Assembly: GCF_014596465.1 (NCBI RefSeq)
Contig: NZ_MECK01000001.1
Location: 186,001-250,000, forward strand
Source: Streptomyces sp. CBMA123
Lineage (GTDB): Bacteria > Actinomycetota > Actinomycetes > Streptomycetales > Streptomycetaceae
Direction of reading: 5' to 3'
Length of the DNA stretch: 64,000 bases
The notes beneath the pieces were generated by a model. It made no database searches. It was not told the DNA's origin and worked only from the letters and a program-made list of their open reading frames with translations. The position numbers and the translations under genes are program-made. This document shows, one piece after another, positions 1-8,375 of this stretch (within the stretch, counting starts at the first letter, position 1; each line of letters starts with the position of its first letter).

Positions 1-891
1 AGGGGCAACGGCAGCCCGGTCTTCCTGCTGGCCAACGTGGTCGACGACCTCGACGAGGGGATCACCCAGGTGATCCGCGGCGAGGAGCACCTCTCGAACA
101 CCCCCAAGCAGCAGCTGCTGTGGCGCGCCCTGGGCGCCGAGCCCCCTGTGTGGGCGCACCTGCCGGTCATCGTGAACGAGAAGCGGCAGAAGCTGTCCAA
201 GCGGCGTGACAAGGTGGCTCTGGAGGACTACCTGGCCGAGGGCTACCTGCCGGAGGCGGTGGTCAACTACCTGATGCTGCTGGGCTGGGGCCCGAAGGAC
301 GACGTCGAGATCCGTCCGTACGCCGAGCTGGAACAGCTGTTCCGCGTGGAGGACGTGAACGGCTCCTCGGCGTTCTTCGACATCAAGAAGCTGGCCTCGT
401 TCAACGGTGAATACATTCGGGCTCTTCCGGTAGACGAGTTCGTGGCGGCGTGCGCGCCGTGGATTTCCTCGCCGCGGGCTCCGTGGTCGGCGGAGGCGTT
501 CGATCCGGCGCAGTTCGCCGCCGTGGCCGGCCTGGCGCAGACGCGGATCTCGGTGCTGTCGGAGATCACCGCGTACGTCGACTTCCTGTTCCTGGACGAG
601 CCGGTGCGCGACGAGGTCTCGTGGGCGAAGGCGATGAAGGAGGGGTCGGCGGACCTGCTTCGGGAAGCGCGCCGGCGGCTGGCCGAGACCGTGTGGGAGA
701 CGGCCCCGCTCAAGGCGGTTCTGGAGGAGACGGCGGCCGTCTTCGGGTTGAAGCTGGGCAAAGCCCAGGCTCCGGTCCGGGTGGCATTGACCGGCCGGAC
801 GGTGGGACTGCCGCTGTTCGAGTCGTTGGAGGTCCTGGGCCGCGAGCGGACCCTGGTGCGCCTGGACAAGGCTCTGGCCGAACTGGCGTGA
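1..891 (+). CDS. gltX: Glutamyl-tRNA synthetase, C-terminal part (5' end outside window)
   Basis: Cytoplasmic class I aminoacyl-tRNA synthetase that charges tRNA-Glu with glutamate. The frame is open from base 1 and 296 codons are visible, about 60 percent of a usual GluRS of roughly 490 residues; the HIGH-motif half lies upstream. The ATP-binding KMSKS-class loop is seen as KLSKRR at about codons 63-68, preceded by the typical [12 protein letters not shown] and [10 protein letters not shown] segments and followed by the anticodon-binding helical domain. Stop TGA at 889-891 is followed directly by a strong terminator hairpin. This is the only clearly core-genome gene in the window and marks the left border of the accessory region. 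Confidence 0.97.
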   Translation, partial: RGNGSPVFLLANVVDDLDEGITQVIRGEEHLSNTPKQQLLWRALGAEPPVWAHLPVIVNEKRQKLSKRRDKVALEDYLAEGYLPEAVVNYLMLLGWGPKDDVEIRPYAELEQLFRVEDVNGSSAFFDIKKLASFNGEYIRALPVDEFVAACAPWISSPRAPWSAEAFDPAQFAAVAGLAQTRISVLSEITAYVDFLFLDEPVRDEVSWAKAMKEGSADLLREARRRLAETVWETAPLKAVLEETAAVFGLKLGKAQAPVRVALTGRTVGLPLFESLEVLGRERTLVRLDKALAELA

Positions 892-898
892 TGCCCGA

Positions 899-931
899 GG
901 GCCCGCACGCCCTGCTTGGGTGTGCGGGCCC
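899..931 (+). terminator. Intrinsic-type terminator after gltX
   Basis: A perfect 10-bp inverted repeat, GGGCCCGCAC at 899-908 and GTGCGGGCCC at 922-931, with a 13-nt loop, starting 8 bases after the gltX stop codon. There is no U-tract, which is normal for high-GC actinobacterial terminators. It probably ends the gltX transcript. Confidence 0.8.
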
Positions 932-953
932 TGTGCCTCTTCCGGCTTGTTGA

Positions 954-994
954 GTGCCACTCAAGATGAGCATCCGTGTGCCACTCACGTTGAG
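954..994. repeat. Two 17-bp direct repeats, possible transposon end
   Basis: GTGCCACTCAAGATGAG at 954-970 recurs as GTGCCACTCACGTTGAG at 978-994, 15 of 17 positions identical and start-to-start spacing 24 bp. Each copy contains a short CTCA/TGAG dyad. Multiple spaced terminal repeats are typical of the ends of transposons that use a DDE transposase plus AAA ATPase (Mu/Tn7/IS21-like groups). The broken ATPase gene 0.7 kb away supports reading this as a residual transposon end; that link is inference. Confidence 0.5.
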
Positions 995-1011
995 TACGTG
1001 GAGCGATGAGG

Positions 1012-1042
1012 ATGCCCTGCCGGAGGGGTTCCGGCAGGGCAT
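1012..1042. terminator. Strong hairpin between gltX and the acetyltransferase gene
   Basis: A perfect 13-bp stem, ATGCCCTGCCGGA at 1012-1024 and TCCGGCAGGGCAT at 1030-1042, closes a 5-nt loop and is followed by TTGG. It lies between gltX and the convergent GNAT gene whose stop is at 1093, so it can act as a bidirectional terminator. Confidence 0.75.
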
Positions 1043-1092
1043 TTGGTGTTCACGGTGCTACTGGGATGTGCATGGTGCCGCGCACGTGGGTG

Positions 1093-1629
1093 TCAGGTGA
1101 TCTTGTCGCTCAGCATGGACTCACGAGCCATGCGCACATTGGGCAGCTTGCCTCGCCAGAGTTCGCGCTCACCGGTGGTCCTGAATCCGTACCGCTCGTA
1201 GAAGCGGATGGCCCTCTCGTTGTATTCGGTCACCCACAAGAGCATGGGATCGTCCTGCGCCCACGCCAGGAACTCGTCCATCAGTCGGCCGCCGGCACCT
1301 TGGCCTTGGGCTTCGTGCAGCAGATACATCGGCCCGAGGGTGACCACATCGTCTCGGCGTCCGCAGAGGAAGCCGACGATCTCCGCTCCGGAGCGGACGA
1401 CACGACAGAACAACAGGTCCGGGTGCCGCATGGCCTCCTCAATGAACTCTCGCCACTGGGCAATGCCCTCCGCGGTGACAGCGGACCCTCGGTGCTCGCG
1501 GATCCACGTTTCGTCGATCCCCGCTCCTTCGTTGGGGTAGGTCTGGAGCCAGGCCCTCAACTGCACGTGGCCTACGAGGGCAGCATCGTCGGGGTGGGGT
1601 ACTTCGATCTGATGGGCCATGGGGGTCAT
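1093..1629 (-). CDS. GNAT-family N-acetyltransferase
   Basis: A 178-residue soluble protein with the Gcn5-related acetyltransferase fold. Motif A, which binds the acetyl-CoA pyrophosphate, is visible as HEAQGQGAGGRLMDEF around residues 106-121, followed by motif B ending in FYERYGFRTTGERELWRG near the C-terminus. The substrate cannot be told from sequence; proteins of this kind acetylate small amines, antibiotics or protein N-termini. The start is uncertain between ATG 1629 and ATG 1620, neither having a clear ribosome-binding site. It lies between putative transposon-end repeats and the ATPase remnant and may be cargo. Confidence 0.85.
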   Translation of the reverse strand: MTPMAHQIEVPHPDDAALVGHVQLRAWLQTYPNEGAGIDETWIREHRGSAVTAEGIAQWREFIEEAMRHPDLLFCRVVRSGAEIVGFLCGRRDDVVTLGPMYLLHEAQGQGAGGRLMDEFLAWAQDDPMLLWVTEYNERAIRFYERYGFRTTGERELWRGKLPNVRMARESMLSDKIT

Positions 1630-1687
1630 TCTTGACGGGTGCGTCTGATGTGTCTCGCGTGATTTTGCCGTGCAGACCTGCAGGCGG

Positions 1688-2367
1688 TCATTCGGCGGTG
1701 ACTTCGGCGACGGCTGCTCTGGCGCTGGACTCGTCGACGATGGACTTGCCGTCGGCGTAGGCCGAGAGGAGGGCTTGGACGGCGAGGTTGTTGACGGCGC
1801 GGGGGTAGCCGCGGGAGGTGTCGTGGATGAGGGTGATCGCGTCGTCGGAGAAGAGGGTGTCGCTGCGGCCGGCGAGGGCGAGGTGGTGGGCGAGGTAGGA
1901 GGGGGTTTCCTCGCTGGTCATGGGCGGCATGTTGTAGCGGATGGCGATGCGCTGGTCGAGGGCGGCGAGCATGCCGAGCTTGATCTTGCGGCGGAGGGTG
2001 GGCTAGCCGATCAGCAGGCAGGCGAGCGGGCTGGTGGCGTCCATGTCGTGGTTGGTCAGCATCCGCACCGCTTCGAGCTGTTCGTGGTCGAGGAGGTGGG
2101 CCTCGTCGATGATCAGGACGGGGATGCGGCCGCGTTCGGCGTGTTCGGTGGCGAGGGCGTCGGCGGCCTGCGGAATCAGGGTGGACTTGTGCGGTCTGGG
2201 GACGCCGCCGAGGGAGGTGACGATGGCGTGATGGATGCCGGCGACGCCGACGGCCGGGTTGGGTAGGTAGATCACGGTGTGGCGGGGGTGGTCCAGGCCC
2301 GAGAGGGCCGCGCGGACGGCGACGGTCTTGCCGGCGCCGACCTCGCCGGTGATGCTCAGCGCAGATC
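1688..2367 (-). pseudogene. Remnant of an ExeA/TniB-like transposon ATPase
   Basis: On the minus strand a P-loop ATPase can be read: Walker A as TGEVGAGKT, Walker B as VLIIDEAHLL, and the sensor region ending LACLLIG. An amber codon (TAG, bases 2003-2005) then interrupts it where relatives commonly have glutamine. The same frame continues with PTLRRKIKLGMLAALDQRI and runs to a natural-looking end, AVAEVTAE, at 1688. The N-terminal part (roughly the first 80 residues of the family) is absent because the sequence joins the neighbouring methyltransferase gene at about 2356-2367. ExeA-like ATPases accompany DDE transposases; no transposase remains here. Non-functional relic of a mobile element. 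Confidence 0.75.
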
Positions 2368-3129
2368 GGCGAGGCGGTGCTCGGGTTCCGGGTCTGTACG
2401 GTCTTCGGTCAGACCCTTGGTCAGCCATAGCCCCTTGTAGTGGATCGCGGGGTGTCGGTGGTTTGCGCTGGTGGTGCCAGCTGGGGTGTAGCCGCAGGAT
2501 CGCAGCAGGTCCTGCATTGTGCTCTGGTCACGTTCCTCGTTGTAGACACCGATGATCAGTCGGCCGCCCGGGGCGACGACGTGGTTCAGCAGATGGGCCA
2601 CGTATGTGCCGCATAGGTCCGCGGGTACGTAGTCCAGGCCGGTGCGGACGGCGTCGAAGCGGTACGGGGGCTTCCAGCCCATCGCGTTGGCGGTCCAGAT
2701 CCGATCGGCCCATTGTGGGCAGCGGGTTCGGGCGAGGTCGGCGAGGGCGATGGAGATCTCCACTCCGTAGGGTTCGATGGTGATCCCTGCTTCGGCGGCC
2801 CAGTCGGTCAGGCTCTCCATCAGGTGTCCGTTGGCGCATCCGACGTCGAGGAACGTGCCGCCGTGGGGCGGGAGAACGTCGACCAGCAGGCTGCGGGCCT
2901 CTCGCCAGCGTGTCTCGTCGCCGCTATGGCCCGACTGGGCCCGGGGGTTGTCGCCGCTGAGGTAGGCCGGTTCGATGACGTTCAGGACAGCAGCGTGCCA
3001 CTCGTCGGCCGTGATCTCTCCTGTTTGGTAGGCGTCGTCGATGGGGGCCAGATCGCGCCAGCCTCTTTCCTTCGCGCTCGCGATGTCCTCCGCGTCGTGG
3101 GCGCCATGAGGCCGTGCGGTGGGGTCCAT
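2356..3129 (-). CDS. Class I SAM-dependent methyltransferase
   Basis: A 257-residue protein with a Rossmann-type SAM-binding motif, FLDVGCANGH, at about residues 93-102 and a post-motif acidic segment (GVEIS), so a methyltransferase of unknown substrate. ATG 3129 is chosen because GACGGAG lies about 10 bases upstream; the frame stays open further upstream but the extra segment is low-complexity Ala/Arg. The end of the gene runs into the ATPase remnant, so the last residues may not be original. It is transcribed away from the kinase genes to its right. Confidence 0.8.
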   Translation of the reverse strand: MDPTARPHGAHDAEDIASAKERGWRDLAPIDDAYQTGEITADEWHAAVLNVIEPAYLSGDNPRAQSGHSGDETRWREARSLLVDVLPPHGGTFLDVGCANGHLMESLTDWAAEAGITIEPYGVEISIALADLARTRCPQWADRIWTANAMGWKPPYRFDAVRTGLDYVPADLCGTYVAHLLNHVVAPGGRLIIGVYNEERDQSTMQDLLRSCGYTPAGTTSANHRHPAIHYKGLWLTKGLTEDRTDPEPEHRLADLR

Positions 3130-3447
3130 GCGTACTCCGTCTCTGTTCGCTGTACGACTTTGGTGGCGGGGCTGGCCGCGACCCCGAGCTGGGGCCGCGG
3201 CCGCCATCCTGGGTGTTCGCAGCGTCGGACGTGGTCAGACCTAGCCGGTTCGGTACGCAATCCACCGCTGGCCGGCCCACCTCCATCTCGGTCAAGTAGC
3301 CACATACGTAGGGGCGCCGGGAGAGGTCGTGAAGCCGGAGCTGTGCACCCAGTATCCGGACAGAGTGGCGGCGGTCGAGACGATCGCCGCCAGCAGGGCG
3401 CTCCGCTCTCCCCCGCTAGCGTCGTTCCTTCGCAACCAGGCTGACCC
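3130..3447. other. Gene-free stretch upstream of the methyltransferase
   Basis: 318 bases without a supportable gene. Open frames occur on both strands but none shows family resemblance or a start with a ribosome-binding site. Presumably it contains the promoter of the methyltransferase gene; no clear -35/-10 pair was recognised. Confidence 0.4.
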
Positions 3448-4278
3448 TCAGCCCGATTGAAGCGCATGGATCAGCTGTGCAGCCTCCCCCCGTGCCGGCT
3501 CCGCCCGCGGATCCTTCGGGTTGGCGTGCGGTCCGACGATCTTCGCCAGCACGAACAACCGCATCACCATCCCGTCCCGGCTCTCAAGGTCCGCCTGGCG
3601 CTCCCTCCGCACCCGGTCAGCGAGCGCCAATACCGCGAGGGAGGCGGCGTACAGCGACGCCGAATCCAGTCCGCGCGGCGCCATCCCCCAGTCCTCCCAA
3701 TCGAACATGCAGAACTCGCCAGGGCCGGTGACATTCGCCCAGTTCAAGTCTGCGTGCGCAGGACACCACCGTTCCACCCTGATGTCCTGAGCCTCCGGAA
3801 AGGCGGCCCCGATCGTGTCGCCGACCAGCTTTTGCGTGATCTGATCGGTGTCCGGGGTCGCCACCCGGACCGTGCGCTGATCGGCGAGAGCTGTCAGCGA
3901 GGCGTTCAGTGAGCGCCACCACGTACCCGGCAGCTCCAGGCCGACGGCCAGCACCGCCGTACCGACGGGGCGGCCCGGCAGCAGCGAGGTCTCGTCCGCC
4001 TGCCAGATCGCCTGGTCGCCCGGGTCTTGCCATGTTGCCGACCCAGACCAGCGTGGCATCGCCACGCCGGTCAGCACCACTGCGGCTTCGACTCCGCCCC
4101 AGCCCTGTTCCCGAGCCCGCGCCCACGGCCGTCGTTCAACCCGGACCCAGCTGCCGCGGTCAGTACGGGCTCCTACCGTCCGGCGCTTGCACACCACGCT
4201 GGTCCGGTCCAGCCCTGTGCCGAGGCGCTGCTCCACCTCGTCCAGCACGTGATCGACGGGTTCCTGCCGAAGGTCCAT
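3448..4278 (-). CDS. Aminoglycoside-phosphotransferase-fold kinase
   Basis: A 276-residue protein with the APH/choline-kinase catalytic signature: HADLNWAN at residues 175-182 (Brenner motif HxDxxxxN) and FDWED at 192-196 (Mg-binding DFG equivalent). The N-terminal lobe carries TVGARTDRGSWVRVE, shared in diverged form with the next gene. Such kinases phosphorylate hydroxyls of small molecules; the substrate is unknown. ATG 4278 lies 6 bases after the stop of the upstream paralogue at 4285-5190, so the two form an operon and are probably an old tandem duplication. Confidence 0.85.
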   Translation of the reverse strand: MDLRQEPVDHVLDEVEQRLGTGLDRTSVVCKRRTVGARTDRGSWVRVERRPWARAREQGWGGVEAAVVLTGVAMPRWSGSATWQDPGDQAIWQADETSLLPGRPVGTAVLAVGLELPGTWWRSLNASLTALADQRTVRVATPDTDQITQKLVGDTIGAAFPEAQDIRVERWCPAHADLNWANVTGPGEFCMFDWEDWGMAPRGLDSASLYAASLAVLALADRVRRERQADLESRDGMVMRLFVLAKIVGPHANPKDPRAEPARGEAAQLIHALQSG

Positions 4279-4284
4279 GGTCTT

Positions 4285-5190
4285 CTACCGGACGAGTCCG
4301 GGGGCGGGGCCCTGCGGCGGGGTGACTCCGGTCAGCTCACGTGCCTGGTCGGCGAGGTGGGGCGCCAGTTGCGGGTAGTACCCGCGGTCCACGGCCTGGA
4401 GCATCTCCGCAAGGGCGACCAGTTGACCGATGCGTCCGGCCGGGGTGTCGAGGATGTCGGAGAACTCCGCACGGATGCGGTCCGCGACCGCCGGTACGAG
4501 GAGGCTGCTGACCCACAGGACTGCGGGGTCGTAGCCGACCGGGACAAGTCCCCAGCGTTCCCAGTCCAAGATCATGAGCGGCTCAGCGGTCAGGTTTGCC
4601 CACTGCAGATCTCCGTGGCCGGTGACCCGTTCGATGTTCCCAGGGGCCGGGATGCCGAGGTACGTCGGGAAGACCTGATCGATCCAAGTTGGGCGCAGGG
4701 TGATCTTTGTGCCCGAGGCCGTGGCGATGCCAGCCAGTGCATTCTTCAGATCGCTCCACCAGTTGTCCTTCAGGCCCGGGTCTGCGTGGAGGCCGGGTGT
4801 CGAGGACACCGCGGGGCCAGTGAAGTCGAAGACGTCTGCCTGGTAGAACCAGTCATCCGTGGTCCAGTCCACGGTGTCGTGCAGCCGTGGACGCGGAACG
4901 GGCTCCGGGATGAGCTGCTGCGCTCCAAGCGGTCCTTGACTGGACGGCCGGGGAGCGCGACGGCGGCTGTGACAGGAGACGCGGAGCCAGAGGCCCTCAG
5001 CCCGGCGGCCGACGGTCGAACCGGAGGTACCGAAGACGGACGACCCGGAACAGACGAGACCGAGGAAGCCAGCGGCCTTGGCGTGCGCGTACTCCAAGCG
5101 GCGCCGGGTTTCGCCATCCGGCCGAGAGGACATCGAGCACCTTCTTGAGTCGGTCTTCTGAAATCGAGCGGCCGAGAGCTGTCGCGGCAT
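4285..5190 (-). CDS. APH-fold kinase, paralogue of its neighbour
   Basis: The catalytic loop reads GHGDLQWAN (about 191-199) and the metal-binding loop LDWER (208-212); the mid-region STVGRRAEGLWLRV matches the TVGARTDRGSWVRV segment of the downstream paralogue. It is therefore an intact-looking kinase domain of unknown substrate. The start is doubtful. ATG 5190 gives an unusual Arg/Ser-rich N-terminus, while another frame just upstream encodes a plausible helical segment (ISEDRLKKVLDVLS) that would join at about 5130 if one frameshift were present; ATG 5133 is a second in-frame choice. The 3' end resembles a gene-tail fragment found at 7709-7848. Confidence 0.75.
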   Translation of the reverse strand: MPRQLSAARFQKTDSRRCSMSSRPDGETRRRLEYAHAKAAGFLGLVCSGSSVFGTSGSTVGRRAEGLWLRVSCHSRRRAPRPSSQGPLGAQQLIPEPVPRPRLHDTVDWTTDDWFYQADVFDFTGPAVSSTPGLHADPGLKDNWWSDLKNALAGIATASGTKITLRPTWIDQVFPTYLGIPAPGNIERVTGHGDLQWANLTAEPLMILDWERWGLVPVGYDPAVLWVSSLLVPAVADRIRAEFSDILDTPAGRIGQLVALAEMLQAVDRGYYPQLAPHLADQARELTGVTPPQGPAPGLVR

Positions 5191-5365
5191 CGTCCCAGTG
5201 CGCGTGGCTACTGGTCGAGGTGTTGCGCGAACTCGTCCCCCTGCTGTCGCCTTGCAGCCGATGCATGCCCGAGGCTTTCACTGCCTGCCGCGGCGCGGTC
5301 CCAGCCAGGTCCAACCACCTCTACCCTAAAAGTATCTGAATAACCATCCGCTGGAGGGTCTTGAC

Positions 5366-6645
5366 GTGGTCGTGAAGCAGAGCGATTGGGTGGCCGCAGC
5401 TGCGGACCAGGTGATCGCCGAGGGAAAGCGCCGTGGCGGGGCTCCGCTGGTGTGCGCATCCGGGGTCAGCCCGTCCGGCCCGATCCATCTTGGGAACCTG
5501 CGCGAGATCATGGTGCCGCACTTCGTCGCGGACGAGATTCGCCGCCGAGGTCTGGAGTGCCGCCACCTACTGTCCTGGGACGACTATGACCGGCTCCGGA
5601 AGGTGCCGGCCGGCGTCCCGGCCAGCTTCTCCGAGCACATCGGCCGACCGCTGACTGCGGTGCCCGATCCCTGCGGTGAGCACGAGAACTGGGCGGAGCA
5701 TTTCAAGGTGCCGCTCCGTTCGGCCTTGGCTCAACTGGGTGTCGAGGTTGACGAGATCAGCCAGACGCAGATGTATACGTCGGGGGCCTACCGTGAGCAG
5801 ATCGTGCACGCGATGCGTCATCGGCAGCAAATCGACGGTGTCCTCGGCCGGTACCGGACGAAGAAGGTCGAGGTGGAGGTGGAGCAGGACGAGGAGGACC
5901 TGGCCTCCGCCAGCGCGGGGGGTTACTACCCATATCGGCCGTACTGCGAGGTCTGCGAGCGGGACTCCACCGTGGTCATCAGCTTCGACGAAGCCAGTAC
6001 GCAGATGCGGTACCGGTGCGACTGCAGCCACGAGGGCGGTTTCGCGTTGTCCGAGACGGATAGCGGGAAGCTGGTCTGGAAGGTGGACTGGCCGATGCGC
6101 TGGGCTTTCGAGGGTGTGACCTTCGAGGCCGGCGGCGTCGACCACTCCTCTCCGGGCTCGTCGTTCACCGTCGGGTCGCAGCTGGTGCGCGAGGTCTTCG
6201 ACGGGTTCCCGCCGTCGTACCTCGGGTACAGCTTCGTGGGGATCAGCGGCATGGCGAAGATGTCTTCGTCGAAGGGTGGTGTCCCCACCCCGATCGACAT
6301 CTTGGAGGTTCTGGAGCCCGCGGTGCTGCGATGGCTCTATAACCGGCGCCAGCCGAGGCAGTCGTTCCAGATCACGCTGGACCAGGAGATCCTGCGGCTC
6401 TACGACGAGTGGGACGCGCTCGGACGAAAGGCGGCCGTTGGGACGGCGACGGACCTTGAGGTGGCCGTCCGGGCCCGCTCAATCGGTCCGGCGGCTGGGC
6501 CGCTGCCAGCCACGCCCAAGCCGCTGCCGTTCCGCACGCTGGCCTCGGTGGCGGACGTGGCGGCCGGCGACCCTGAGCAGACGCTGCGCATCCTGCAGGA
6601 CTTCACCGTCGAGGAGCCGCTCGCGAGCCTGGACGAGGCTCAGCC
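5366..6645 (+). pseudogene. lysS: Class I lysyl-tRNA synthetase, C-terminally truncated
   Basis: Starts with GTG 5366, 7 bases after GGAGGG. The product matches archaeal/actinobacterial class I LysRS: PSGPIHLGN (HIGH class, residues 36-44), WDDYDR, a zinc-type site with CEVCERD (about 194) and YRCDC (about 217), GVDHSSPGSSF, and the KMSSSKG loop at 298-304. Homology stops at about residue 425 (LASLDEAQPR, near base 6645). The usual protein is near 560-580 residues, so about 150 residues of the C-terminal anticodon-binding helical region are missing. The frame continues to 7048 only as an unrelated tail lying out of frame inside the next gene. A hairpin ATCTCG-TTGG-CGAGAT at 6686-6701 follows the break. 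Whether the shortened protein works is unknown. Confidence 0.85.
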
Positions 6646-6728
6646 TCGGCCTGATGGCAACTCAAATCGCTTACACGGAAGTGAAATCTCGTTGGCGAGA
6701 TGGCCTGTTAGACCGGCAGCATGGTGCC

Positions 6729-7712
6729 ATGCCGACCACCATCTCGCCGAAGCCGAACTACAGCGCCACAGCGGTCCGCCCCAGTTGGGCCGAACTGCCT
6801 GCCCGTATCAAGGAGCTGGTCGAGGGTCGGCTTGGCGGCGCGGTCGTTCCGCGGCCGAGCGCGGGGAGCGGGTTCACCTCCGGTTTCGCCGCCGAAGTAC
6901 TCGGGCCCGATGGGCCGCAATTCGTGAAAGCCGCCAACAGCTCCACCGCCCCGTACGTCGCAGACTGCTACCGGCGGGAAGCTCTGATCAACCAGGCGCT
7001 ACCAGCAGCTGTGCCAGCGCCCCGCGTTCGCTGGATCGAGGAGGCTGAAGGCTGGGTGGTCCTGGGGCTCGACGCCGTTGAAGGCGCGCGGATGCCCGCA
7101 GATCCCTGGCGTCCGGCAGAGCTGGTCGCGGTCCTCGACGCTTGTGCGGCGAGCGCGCAAGCGCTGGTGCGCCCGACGCGATCCCTCCTCGAGCTGGGCC
7201 TGAAACCCGTTGCCGACGACTCGACGTTCGAGAACTGGCGCCTACTCACCGCCGGTATGACCAGGATGGACGAGCTGCCGGAGTGGTTTCCCCGGGAGCT
7301 GATCGACCCGCTCGCCGACCTCGAGAGCAACTGCGCCGCGGCCGCAGCCGGCAATTCCGTGCTCCATCTCGACCTGCGGCGGGACAACGTGGTCCTCGGC
7401 CCCGGCGGCCGAGCATGGATCTGTGACTGGAACTGGCCATGCCTCGGACCGAGCTGGTTCGACCTCACGCTGCTATTGGCCACCGCCCACGCCGACGGCC
7501 ACGATGCGTCTCAACTGTTCGCCGAGCACCCAACCGCCCAAGACGTCGACCCCGAGCAGTTGGATGCCGTACTCGCGGCGCTCACTGGGCACTTCTTGCG
7601 CTCGGGCGCGCAGCCCCCGCCGCCTGGCAGCCCAGCACTGCGGCAGCACCAGGCATGGTGCGGAGAAGTCATGCTGCGCTGGCTGACGGAGCGGCGCCAC
7701 TGGCAGGTCTGA
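6729..7712 (+). CDS. APH-fold phosphotransferase
   Basis: A 327-residue kinase of the aminoglycoside phosphotransferase fold. Visible elements are VLHLDLRRDN (211-220), containing the HxDxxxxN catalytic loop, CDWNW (232-236) as metal-binding loop, and a hydrophobic hinge GWVVLGLDAVEGARM (108-122). A C-terminal helical region ends in WLTERRHWQV. ATG 6729 is the best start; the region between the broken lysS and this ATG is short and lower in GC. Its substrate is unknown. It belongs to the group of similar kinases that surrounds the lysS remnant but is a different subfamily from the pair at 3448-5190. Confidence 0.88.
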   Translation: MPTTISPKPNYSATAVRPSWAELPARIKELVEGRLGGAVVPRPSAGSGFTSGFAAEVLGPDGPQFVKAANSSTAPYVADCYRREALINQALPAAVPAPRVRWIEEAEGWVVLGLDAVEGARMPADPWRPAELVAVLDACAASAQALVRPTRSLLELGLKPVADDSTFENWRLLTAGMTRMDELPEWFPRELIDPLADLESNCAAAAAGNSVLHLDLRRDNVVLGPGGRAWICDWNWPCLGPSWFDLTLLLATAHADGHDASQLFAEHPTAQDVDPEQLDAVLAALTGHFLRSGAQPPPPGSPALRQHQAWCGEVMLRWLTERRHWQV

Positions 7713-7848
7713 CGGGACGTGTCGGCCAACTAGCCGCCCTCATGGAGATACTCCAGGCCGTTGACCGGGGGTACTGCCCGGAACGGAACTGCCCCTCCAC
7801 CTCGCTGAGGCCGCGCACAGACTCACCGGGGTCCACCCTGTGCACTGA
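7709..7848 (+). pseudogene. Tail of a fourth APH-type kinase gene
   Basis: Immediately after the preceding stop codon a frame encodes GRVGQLAALMEILQAVDRGY, clearly like the GRIGQLVALAEMLQAVDRGY end of the kinase at 4285-5190. After one frameshift near 7790 the match resumes as LHLAEAAHRLTGVHPVH and ends at a TGA at 7846-7848. No upstream part of this gene exists, so it is the 3' stub of a lost paralogue. Confidence 0.7.
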
Positions 7849-7957
7849 TCACGGACGCGGTGTGGGGCTTGACGGCCGCCTGGACGACTACGACATCCAC
7901 CCGAGCATGCGCCAGCAGATCGGCGACTACCTCAGCGGTCAAGACCCCTACCTGGGC

Positions 7958-8181
7958 TGAACCCGCGCTGTGGCGTCCACGCGCTCCTCCGTATGGGCCA
8001 CGGCGGCGTCGATCTCAACCTCGGCACGCTGGGTGAAGCGCCCCACTAATCTGTTGGCTCCGCACCGGCCGGTGGTTCCCCGACCCGTTCCTCCAAGCTC
8101 ATCCTCTCGCCATCCGGGGTCGCGGCTCATGTCGGAGTAGATCAAGGCCTCCACTAGCGCCTGGTCCTCGTGCGAGTGCAC
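7958..8181 (-). pseudogene. Frameshifted remnant of an HD-domain hydrolase
   Basis: The minus strand reads ALVEALIYSDMSRDP, then out-of-frame residues, then RLVGRFTQRAEVEIDAAV. The middle part makes sense in another frame as PDGERMSLEERVGE, so two compensating shifts are needed to restore a typical C-terminal end of an HD-superfamily phosphohydrolase. No N-terminal HD motif remains. Assignment to the HD family is from recalled family pattern and is moderate. Confidence 0.45.
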
Positions 8182-8375
8182 CCATCATTGGGGGCAGGCA
8201 ATCAGCGAGTCCCCTTTCTGTGATCATGCGCGCCCAGGCGGACACCTCTCACCTATACCGCTTGGCCTGCCCGATCGTGGAGTCTCGTAGACCCGCCTGC
8301 TCGATCGTCGGAGCGGTTGCACCCCGATCAGCCGTACGGGCAGCGGATGCTTGTCGCCTTTGGGCGTGCCTCACG

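Noticed and set aside
892-1090. tRNA gene after gltX as an integration site
   Set aside because: gltX is often near tRNA genes in actinobacteria, but no cloverleaf is present here; only two hairpins and the repeats were found.
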